The position numbers and the translations under genes were made by a program. Of a DNA stretch of 12,365 nucleotides, positions 1 through 6,046 are shown piece after piece. Numbering within the stretch: the first letter of the stretch is position 1; every line of letters starts with the position of its first letter. The notes beneath the pieces are model-generated. The model made no database searches. It saw only the letters and a program-made list of their open reading frames with translations, and was not told where the DNA came from. Origin of the DNA: Actinomycetota bacterium (GTDB lineage Bacteria > Actinomycetota > Thermoleophilia > Solirubrobacterales > Solirubrobacteraceae); the NCBI GenBank assembly GCA_005883905.1, contig VAYD01000084.1:267-12631 (forward strand), written 5' to 3'.

Positions 1-498
1 CGCGGCGAGCTCGAGATCACCGACGCGATCCAGCACCTCGTCGACGCCGGCAAGCGCGTCGAGCCGCACATCGTCCAGGGCTGGTGGAAGGACACCGGGC
101 GCCTGGAGGACATGCTCGAGGCCAACCGGCTGATCCTCGACACGATCGAGCAGCGCATCGAGGGCGAGTTGATCGACTCGCAGGTCGAGGGGCGCGTGAT
201 CGTCGAGGCCGGCGCGCGGCTGGAGCGCGCCACCGTGCGCGGGCCCGCCGTCATCGGGGCCGGCGCGCACCTCGTCGACTGCTACATCGGGCCCTACACG
301 GCGGTCGGCGAGGGCTGCCACGTCGACCGCGCCGAGATCGAGCACTCGATCCTGCTCGCCAACGCGACCGTGCACGAGCTCAACGGCCGGCTCGAGTCCT
401 CGCTGCTGGGCCGCAACGTCAAGGTCTCGCGCGACGTCGGGCAGCCCAAGGCGTTTCGCTTCATGGTCGGCGACAACTGCGAGATCGCGATCCCATGA
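1..498 (+). CDS. rmlA: Glucose-1-phosphate thymidylyltransferase, long form (C-terminal part, 5' truncated by window edge)
   Basis: The frame is open from base 1 and ends at TGA 496-498, giving 165 visible residues. It begins inside the nucleotidyltransferase domain (GELEITDAIQ, then GWWKDTGRLEDMLEANR), which matches the end of the catalytic domain of RmlA. From about residue 55 onward it reads as a left-handed beta-helix of hexapeptide repeats (VEGRVIVEAGARLE, GPAVIGAGAHL), closing with FRFMVGDNCEI. This C-terminal helix is the mark of the long RmlA form (StrD-like, normally around 355 residues). The enzyme family converts glucose-1-phosphate and dTTP to dTDP-glucose, the first step of dTDP-L-rhamnose synthesis. 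The catalytic N-terminus lies upstream and cannot be judged. The stop overlaps the rmlD start (ATGA), so translation is probably coupled. The visible part looks intact. Confidence 0.9.
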   Translation, partial: RGELEITDAIQHLVDAGKRVEPHIVQGWWKDTGRLEDMLEANRLILDTIEQRIEGELIDSQVEGRVIVEAGARLERATVRGPAVIGAGAHLVDCYIGPYTAVGEGCHVDRAEIEHSILLANATVHELNGRLESSLLGRNVKVSRDVGQPKAFRFMVGDNCEIAIP

Positions 499-1288
499 GG
501 CTGCTCGTGACGGGTGCGGCCGGGATGCTCGGCCACGAGGTCGTCGCTGCCGCGACGCGGCTCGGCCACGAAGTCGCCGCGTGGGACCTGCCGGAGTGCG
601 ACCTCACCGACGCCGGCGCAACGCTCGACGCGATCCGGCGACTGAACCCGCGCGCGGTGATCAATTGCGCCGCCTACACGAACGTCGACGGCGCCGAGGA
701 GGACGAGCCCAACGCCACGCGCATCAACGGCGATGCCGCGGGCAACGTCGCGCGCGCGTGTGCTGCCGCGGGGGCGCGGCTCGTCCACGTCTCGACCGAC
801 TACGTCTTCGACGGCACCAAGCGCGAGCCGTGGGTGGAGTCCGACGCGACGAACCCGCTCGGCGCGTATGGGCGCTCGAAGCTGCTCGGCGAGGACCTGG
901 TTCGGGCGGAGCTGGCCGACCAGGCGATCGTCCGCACCGCCTGGCTGTTCGGCCCGCACGGCCCGAACTTCGTCTCGACGATGCTGCGGCTGGCCGCGGA
1001 GCGCGACGAGGTGTCGGTCGTCACCGATCAGGTCGGGTCGCCGACGTTCGCCGGCCACCTCGCGCCCGCGCTCGTCGACGTGGCCGAGCGCACCGACACC
1101 GGCGTGTTCCACGGAGCGGGCGCCGGATCGTGCTCGTGCCGACGACCGCCGAGAAGTTCGCCCGCCCCGCGCCGCGCCCGGCCTACAGCGTGCTGGGCTC
1201 CGAGCGCGAGCACCCGATCACGCTGCCGCCGTGGCAGCAGGGCGTGCGCGCGCACCTGGCCGCACTCGAGGAGGTCGCATCGCGATGA
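495..1288 (+). pseudogene. rmlD: dTDP-4-dehydrorhamnose reductase, interrupted by an internal deletion/frameshift
   Basis: ATG 495 overlaps the rmlA stop. The first frame carries an N-terminal Rossmann motif TGAAGMLG (residues 6-13), STDYVFDG (from residue 100) and the catalytic YGRSK (Y125, K129), then VVTDQVGSPT. It runs to GVFHGAGAGSCS at about base 1136. In RmlD proteins, GSCS is normally followed by about 18-20 residues (a W/Y-D/E-FA helix) before a segment like VPTTAE. Here that block is missing and the reading shifts to another frame, giving VLVPTTAEKFARPAPRPAYS and ending at TGA 1286-1288 inside the rmlB ATGA overlap. The family reduces dTDP-4-keto-L-rhamnose to dTDP-L-rhamnose with NAD(P)H. 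Both halves are otherwise well conserved and show no decay, so the lesion is recent or is a sequence error. As given, the product would lose its C-terminal substrate-binding part. Confidence 0.88.
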
Positions 1289-2247
1289 AGCTGCTGGTCT
1301 GTGGCGGCGCCGGGTTCATCGGCTCCGCATTCGTCCGGGTCCGGCTCGGCGCCGGCGACGAGATCGTCGTGCTCGACAAGCTGACCTACGCCGGACGCCG
1401 CGAGAACCTGCAGGACCTCGAGATCGACTTCGTCCACGGGGCGATCGAGGATCCCGACGCGGTCGCGCGGGCGGTCGAGGGCTGCGACGCTGTCGTGAAC
1501 TTCGCCGCCGAGACGCACGTCGACCGCTCGATCGCCGAGCCCGACGCGTTCGTGAAAACCCACTCGCAGGGCACGTACGTCCTGCTCGAAGCGTACGTCC
1601 AGGTCTCCACCGACGAGGTCTACGGCTCGATCGAGGAGGGCTCGTTCACGGAGTCGTCGCCGCTGGCGCCGTCGTCGCCCTACAGCGCCACGAAGGCCGG
1701 CGCCGATCTGCTGGTCGCCGGCTATGTCCACACGTATGGGCTCGAGGCGTGCATCTGCCGCGGCTCCAACAACTACGGGCCGCGCCAGTACCCGGAGAAG
1801 CTCATCCCGCTGATGATCCTCAACGCGCTGCACGGCGATCCGCTGCCGGTGTACGGAGACGGCATGAACGTGCGCAACTGGATCTACGTCGACGACTTCG
1901 CCCGCGGGATCGGCACCGTGCTCGAGCACGGCGTGCCCGGCGAGGCCTACAACGTCGGCGGCCCCGATGAGGCCCCGAACATCGAGGTCGTCAAGCGGAT
2001 CATCGAGCTCGCGGGCGCCGACGAGTCGCTGATCGAGTACGTCACGGACCGCCCCGGCCACGACCGCCGCTACTCGCTGGCGTCAGACAAGGTGAAGGCG
2101 CTCGGCTGGGAGGCCGCGGAGCGGTTCGCCGACGGGATCGGCCGGACCGTCGAGTGGTACCGCGACAACGCTTGGTGGTGGGAGCCGATCCGCTCGGGTG
2201 ACTACCGCGCGTACTACGAGCGCCACTACGGGCGCTCGCTGGGCTAA
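1285..2247 (+). CDS. rmlB: dTDP-glucose 4,6-dehydratase, probably with a small in-frame internal deletion
   Basis: The ATG at 1285 overlaps the rmlD stop (ATGA). The 320-residue product is an extended SDR enzyme that converts dTDP-glucose to dTDP-4-keto-6-deoxyglucose. Visible motifs are GGAGFIGS (residues 7-14), NFAAETHVDRSI, STDEVYG (T109, D110, E111, the catalytic T-D-E set) and YSATK (Y133, K137). Conserved NNYGPRQYPEKLIPL and PGHDRRYS blocks follow, and the end is typical (WWWEPIRSG). Before STDEVYG, LLEA runs straight into YVQV. RmlB proteins normally have about 8-10 more residues here, between the helix ending LLEA and the strand before STDEVYG. The frame is kept, but loss of this helix-strand link beside the active site would probably damage folding. 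It completes rmlA-rmlD-rmlB; rmlC is not in the window. Confidence 0.92.
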   Translation: MKLLVCGGAGFIGSAFVRVRLGAGDEIVVLDKLTYAGRRENLQDLEIDFVHGAIEDPDAVARAVEGCDAVVNFAAETHVDRSIAEPDAFVKTHSQGTYVLLEAYVQVSTDEVYGSIEEGSFTESSPLAPSSPYSATKAGADLLVAGYVHTYGLEACICRGSNNYGPRQYPEKLIPLMILNALHGDPLPVYGDGMNVRNWIYVDDFARGIGTVLEHGVPGEAYNVGGPDEAPNIEVVKRIIELAGADESLIEYVTDRPGHDRRYSLASDKVKALGWEAAERFADGIGRTVEWYRDNAWWWEPIRSGDYRAYYERHYGRSLG

Positions 2248-2660
2248 CCGCCGCCGAACGCCGAGATCTTCCAGCTCCCGCCGACCTTCTCCAGCTTGAA
2301 GGTGTCGTTGGCCGACCTGTGCTTCGAGTCGACCACGGCGGTTGCGTTGTTGCCGGTGACGGTCACCGACTTGACCGTCATGTCGAACGTGTCGGCGTCC
2401 TTGATCGCGTCGTTGACCGCGGTGTCGCAGCTCGTCTTGTTCGCCGTCCGCAGCGTTTCGATGAGCGAGGGCGCCAGGAGATCGCGGCAGATCTTGGCCT
2501 CGTCGGACTTGCGCGCGGCGGACTCGAGGTCCTCGACGGCGTTCGCGACGTCCTTCTTGGAGCCCGAGAAGTCGGACGAGGAGTTGCTGCCGGCAGAGCC
2601 GCATCCGGTCGCGAGGCCGGCTGCCGCCAGCAGCAGCGCGAGGGTGCGGGATGCGGGCAC
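2244..2660 (-). CDS. Small predicted lipoprotein, possible NTF2-like fold
   Basis: The frame reads from GTG at 2660 down to TAG at 2246-2244, giving 138 residues. I prefer this start to the in-frame TTG at 2690 because it gives a standard lipoprotein signal: a short n-region with R5, a Leu/Ala-rich core, and LATGC with the lipidated cysteine at C20. A Ser/Gly/Asn-rich linker follows. The mature domain of about 95 residues has two cysteines (in KICRDLL and KTSCDTA) and ends with alternating strands closing on GGSWKISAFGGG. Such a small domain ending in a G-x-W-K-I strand resembles the NTF2-like/DUF4878-type lipoproteins of Actinomycetota; this is only a shape resemblance. Function is unknown. 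It is divergent from the TetR gene, 29 bases away, and its stop overlaps that of rmlB. Confidence 0.72.
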   Translation of the reverse strand: MPASRTLALLLAAAGLATGCGSAGSNSSSDFSGSKKDVANAVEDLESAARKSDEAKICRDLLAPSLIETLRTANKTSCDTAVNDAIKDADTFDMTVKSVTVTGNNATAVVDSKHRSANDTFKLEKVGGSWKISAFGGG

Positions 2661-2690
2661 ATCGCCAGCGTACTTAGTCTTTGTGTCCAA
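2660..2690. promoter_or_regulatory. Divergent promoter region between lipoprotein and TetR genes, possible operator
   Basis: Only 29 bases separate the lipoprotein GTG (2660, reverse) from the TetR ATG (2690, forward). On the forward strand TAGTCT (2675-2680) is a TAnnnT -10-like box 9 bases before ATG. On the reverse strand TACGCT (2673-2668) lies 6 bases before GTG. No good -35 box or Shine-Dalgarno is visible for either, so both transcripts may be leaderless. An imperfect inverted repeat, GGGCACA at 2655-2661 against TGTGTCC at 2682-2688 (6 of 7 pairs), spans both starts and could be a TetR operator, though its 20-base spacer is long for that family. Confidence 0.35.
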
Positions 2691-3328
2691 TGGCCGACCA
2701 GATCGACCCGCAGACGGTCCCCCGCGGACGGCACGCGCCGCCGCTGGAGGTGCGCCTCACCGTGCAGCGCCGCAGGCTCTACGAGGCCGCCGCCGCGGTG
2801 TTCGCCCGCGTCGGCTACGCGGAGGCCAGCGCCGAGGCGATCGCCCGCGAGGCGGGCATGTCGAAGGCCACGTTCTACGAGCACTTCGCCAACAAGGAGG
2901 AGTGCCTGCTCGCGCTGTTCGACGAGGCCGCGACCGAGATCATGCGCGCGATGGCCGGAGCGGCGACCGACGACGACATCTCCTACGAGGAGCGCATCCG
3001 CGCGAACGTCGGCTCGTTCCTGGAGATCCTCACGCAGTACCCGAACACCGCGCAGACGCTGCTGGTCGAGGTCATCGGCGCGGGGCCGCGCGCGGCCGAG
3101 CGCCGCGACGCGATCCTCGACCTGTTCGCCGAGGGCCTCATGCGCGACAACGCGCGCATGGCCGAGCGCATCGGCGCGCCGCGCTTCACCTCCAAGGACG
3201 ACGCGTTCGCGATCATCGGCGCGATCGTCGAGCTGGTCTCGCGCCAGCTGCGCACCGGCGTCCCCGCCGACGTGCGCCTGCTCGAACCCGTCATCGAGCG
3301 CCTCATCTTCGGCCTGCTGCGCACGTGA
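2690..3328 (+). CDS. TetR/AcrR-family transcriptional regulator
   Basis: ATG at 2690 gives 212 residues, a usual length for TetR regulators. After a basic leader (PRGRHAPPLEV, residues 11-21) the DNA-binding domain covers roughly residues 25-75. Its helix-turn-helix reads AEAIAREAGMSKATFYEHF (48-66), followed by NKEECLLALF, the classic start of helix 4. The remaining 140 residues are helical and should form the ligand-binding and dimer domain; the inducer cannot be told. It stands head-to-head with the lipoprotein gene and is first in a chain with the methyltransferase (GTGA overlap at 3325) and the uracil glycosylase, so it may control itself, these two genes and the divergent lipoprotein. 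Local regulation is inferred from position only. Confidence 0.93.
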   Translation: MADQIDPQTVPRGRHAPPLEVRLTVQRRRLYEAAAAVFARVGYAEASAEAIAREAGMSKATFYEHFANKEECLLALFDEAATEIMRAMAGAATDDDISYEERIRANVGSFLEILTQYPNTAQTLLVEVIGAGPRAAERRDAILDLFAEGLMRDNARMAERIGAPRFTSKDDAFAIIGAIVELVSRQLRTGVPADVRLLEPVIERLIFGLLRT

Positions 3329-3981
3329 CGTCGCTGCGCGACGCGTGGGAGGACCAGGCGGCCAACTGGGTGAAGTGGGCGCGCACACCCGGCCACGACC
3401 ACTGGTTCTGGGACCACAACTGGCCTGCCTTCGAGCGCCTCCTGCCGGCGCCCGGCCACGCGACGCTCGACCTCGGCTGCGGCGAGGGCCGCGTCGGCGT
3501 CCGGCTACGTGAGCTAGGCCACCGCGTGACCGGTGTCGACGCCTCACCGACCCTCGCCGCTGCGGCTCGCGACCGCGGCGTGTACGAGGAGGTGGTCGAA
3601 ACCGACGCCGCCACGCTGCCCTTCGGCGACGACGCGTTCGACCTCGCGATCGCGTTCATGGCGCTGCACGACATGGACGATCCATCCGGCGCGGTGGGTG
3701 AGGCGGCGCGCGTGCTGGAGCGCAGCGGCCGGTTCGCGATCGCGACGCTGCACCCACTCAGGACCGCCGGCGAGGTCGGCGGGTACCTGGGGACCAGGCG
3801 CTACGACGTCCCGATCGAGCGCGACGGGCTCGCGCTCACGTTCTCCTCGATGCACTACTCGATCGAGGCCTACGCCGGGATGCTGCGCGGCGCAGGATTC
3901 GTCATCGAGGACCTGTGCGAGCTGCCGGTCGAGGATCGACGGACGCCGGACCTGCTGCACCTCCTCGCACGCAAGCCGTGA
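3325..3981 (+). CDS. Class I SAM-dependent methyltransferase, possibly with an internal gap
   Basis: GTG at 3325 overlaps the TetR stop (GTGA) and opens a 218-residue protein. SAM-binding motif I is LDLGCGEG (residues 48-55), the acidic residue after strand 2 is D72 in VTGVDAS, and motif II is FDLAIAFMALHDMDD (from 105). This is a Methyltransf_11/25-type Rossmann domain, probably acting on a small molecule; the substrate is unknown. WARTPGHDHW near the N-terminus and ERDGLALTFSS near the C-terminus are typical of an actinobacterial subgroup. In relatives as I recall them, the loop after HPL(R)TAG is about 10-12 residues longer (often with APF) before the YL-x-x-RRY segment. Here AGEVGG meets YLGTRRY directly at about base 3780, so a small in-frame loss is possible but uncertain. 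It is coupled to the downstream uracil glycosylase. Confidence 0.88.
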   Translation: MTSLRDAWEDQAANWVKWARTPGHDHWFWDHNWPAFERLLPAPGHATLDLGCGEGRVGVRLRELGHRVTGVDASPTLAAAARDRGVYEEVVETDAATLPFGDDAFDLAIAFMALHDMDDPSGAVGEAARVLERSGRFAIATLHPLRTAGEVGGYLGTRRYDVPIERDGLALTFSSMHYSIEAYAGMLRGAGFVIEDLCELPVEDRRTPDLLHLLARKP

Positions 3982-4655
3982 GCCTCGAAGCCATCGCAGA
4001 CGAGAACGCGCGCTGCCGGCGCTGCCCGCGGCTGGTCGAGTGGCGCGAGGAGGTGGCGCGCGTCAAGCGGGCGTCGTTCGCGCAGGACACGTACTGGGGC
4101 CGGCCGGTGCCGGGATTCGGCGATCCGGACGCGCGCATCCTGCTGTTCGGCCTCGCGCCCGCCGCGCACGGGGCGAACCGGACAGGGCGCGTGTTCACCG
4201 GCGACCGCAGCGGCGACTTCATGTTCGCCTCGCTGCACCGCACGGGCTTCGCCAGCCAGCCGACGTCCGTGCACGCCGGCGACGGACTCACCCTGACCGA
4301 CATGTGGATCGCCGCGGCGGTCCGATGCGCGCCGCCCGCGAACAAGCCGACGCCGGCCGAGCGCGACAACTGCCTCGGCTGGAGCGTCAGGGAGGTCCGC
4401 GAGCTCGCCAACCTCGAGCTGATCGTCTGCCTGGGCTCGTTCGCGTGGGACGCCGCGCTGCGCCTGCGCGCCGCGCTCGATCTCGCCCCGCCGAGGCCGC
4501 GGCAGCGCTTCGGCCACGACGTCCTGGCGCTCGCGGACAGCCCGCTGCCGCTGCTCGGCTGCTTTCACCCGAGCCAGCAGAACACGTTCACCGGCAAGCT
4601 CACCGCGCCGATGATGGACGCGGTGTTCGAGCACGGACGATCACTCGTGCAGTAA
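3978..4655 (+). CDS. Uracil-DNA glycosylase, family 5 (UDGb)
   Basis: GTG at 3978 overlaps the methyltransferase stop (GTGA) and gives 225 residues, normal for UDGb. The family removes uracil, and other deaminated bases, from DNA to start base-excision repair. The signature GLAPAAHGANRTG starts at residue 58, with alanine where family-1 enzymes have the catalytic aspartate, as expected for family 5. FTGDRSGDF follows, and the second active-site motif is HPSQQNTFTGKLT from H197. Four cysteines suited to a 4Fe-4S cluster are C13 and C16 (CRRC) plus C117 and C132 (RCAPPANKPT...DNC). The protein looks complete. It is the last gene of the TetR-methyltransferase-UDG chain; with Lhr, Nudix and Nei2 nearby it adds to a repair theme. 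Confidence 0.95.
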   Translation: MSLEAIADENARCRRCPRLVEWREEVARVKRASFAQDTYWGRPVPGFGDPDARILLFGLAPAAHGANRTGRVFTGDRSGDFMFASLHRTGFASQPTSVHAGDGLTLTDMWIAAAVRCAPPANKPTPAERDNCLGWSVREVRELANLELIVCLGSFAWDAALRLRAALDLAPPRPRQRFGHDVLALADSPLPLLGCFHPSQQNTFTGKLTAPMMDAVFEHGRSLVQ

Positions 4656-4702
4656 CAGTTCTGGGGATCTACCGATCTGGACAAACGGCCGATGGCGGGC
4701 GT
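4656..4702. other. Short intergenic gap before the secreted hydrolase gene
   Basis: These 47 bases are the longest clear gap between genes in the window. They contain two similar words, GGATCTACC and CCGATCTGG, close together near the middle, but no convincing -10 box, Shine-Dalgarno or terminator hairpin. A promoter for the hydrolase may lie here, but I cannot define it. Confidence 0.3.
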
Positions 4703-6036
4703 ATGTCCCCCATCCGCCGATCTGCCGCGCTTCTTGTCCCCGTCCTGCTGACCCTCGTCTCGTCGGCCGCCGCCGATGTCCCGGCCACTGCGTCGCTGTC
4801 CTCGCCGATCAAGGTGCCCTCGATGGGCGGCTTCTCCGTCGGCACCATGACGATGACCGTGAACTACACGGCGTCGGGTGCGACCGTGACCGCCGGCGCG
4901 CCGACGGTCTCGCTCGGCTTGGGCCACGTCCTGAAGACCCGGACATGCCTGCAGATACACGTCGCGCGCAAGACGCCGACCGCGTCGTGCAAGGAGATCA
5001 CCAGCGACACCCGCGGCCTCCCGGCCACGATCGCCATCGCCGCACCGACCGTGGTGGCGACGATTTCGCGGCCGCCGGCCGGCGGGTCCGGGTACGTGGA
5101 TGCGCTCGTGACCATCTCGCAGCGTGCCGCAAACGGCACGTTCTCAGAGATCGCATCGAGCTGGACCCCCGCTGGTCTGTCGAGTGCCGGCGTCCCGCTC
5201 ATCGCCATCGGCGCGACGAATGCGCTGCTTCCCGGCCTACAGGGCGCCGCGCTGCAGCCGAAGGCGGGCACCACGGATCCACCGAGCGGTGGCGAGAACA
5301 CGGGCAACCCCGACTCGATGTGTGTCTCGCGACCACTGGCGGCAACAGGGCCGGTTCCGTCGGACCTGTCGACAACCGCCCTCGGCGTGGACGCACCAGC
5401 CGCATACGAAGTCGGTGAACCACTGGGAGGTGCGCCGGCGAAGGGCGTGATGCTGGTGCTCCACGGCGGTGGATGGTCTGCCGTTGGCGCAGGAGGCATC
5501 GAGAGCGAGCGGACTACGGCCGACCGCTGGCGCGCTCGCGGCTGGCGCACGATCAATGCCACGTACCGTGCGTGTGGCAGCTCCGGCGGGGACGCTCTCT
5601 GGTTCCACGACCGCATTCGCAAGCTGTACGGAGCGACGTGGGGTGCGTCGTCGACGAGGCCGGACCGACCGACATGGCGACACTCGCGAATGAGCGTGCC
5701 TTTGACCCCACGACGGGTGGCGGCCAGTACGAAGGGCCGCGCTGGGTGCTCAACCAGGTGGTGGCGGCCTTCGGCCAGGAGAACCTGGACTGGTGGAGCC
5801 CGGCCGCGCTCGGCGTGAAGGCACGCGTTCTGTTCGCTGTCGCGACGCAGGACAAGTTCGTGCCCGCGGCGCAGGGCGACGACCTGCTCACTGAGCAGCG
5901 CCAGCGGGATCCGAACGCGTACGTCGACCGGCTCACCCTCGACGCAGGGCCGATCTCGTGGGTTCACGCCAGCGTTTCACAAGCCGCGCTGGACGCGTTG
6001 GCGGCGCGCGAGGAGGACCTGGTGCGAGGGCTCTAA
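4703..6036 (+). pseudogene. Secreted alpha/beta-hydrolase (esterase/lipase-like) with frameshift that removes the nucleophile region
   Basis: ATG 4703 opens a protein with a Sec signal peptide (RR near the N-terminus, Leu/Val core, likely cut after A24). About 200 residues of Ser/Thr/Ala/Gly-rich beta-type sequence follow, with a TC...SC cysteine pair, that I do not recognise. The hydrolase domain starts near residue 245: VMLVLHGGGW (oxyanion-hole HGGGW at 254-258), INATYRACGS and LWFHDRIRKLYG. At about base 5640 the frame is lost. A second frame continues with GCVVDEAGPTDMATL, a candidate acid D in VATQDKFVPA and a candidate H in SWVHAS, ending at TAA 6034-6036. Esterases of this type have a GxSxGG elbow between KLYG and the CVVDEAGPTD strand. 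It is absent, so roughly 20-30 residues with the catalytic serine are deleted. As written the protein is inactive. Confidence 0.8.
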
Positions 6037-6046
6037 CCTGGAGAGG
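6034..6046 (+). promoter_or_regulatory. Possible -10 box for a leaderless lhr transcript
   Basis: TAACCT at 6034-6039 fits TAnnnT and lies 7 bases before the chosen TTG start at 6047. Its first three bases are also the hydrolase stop codon. GGAGAGG directly abuts the start codon, too close to act as a normal Shine-Dalgarno. No -35 box is evident. Confidence 0.3.

Noticed and set aside
84..1970. A single 628-residue forward frame across rmlA, rmlD and rmlB
   Set aside because: Only the middle part (from ATG 495) is RmlD; the rest is out-of-frame translation of rmlA and rmlB. It is not a fusion protein.
2296..3981. A long forward frame appearing to fuse an N-terminal region to the methyltransferase
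   Set aside because: The first about 340 codons run antisense to the lipoprotein and out of frame through TetR; the true start is GTG 3325.
5473..6036. A separate 187-residue gene starting at 5473
   Set aside because: Its first about 50 codons are out-of-frame over the conserved HGGGW part of the hydrolase; only the part after about 5640 is real and belongs to the same broken gene.
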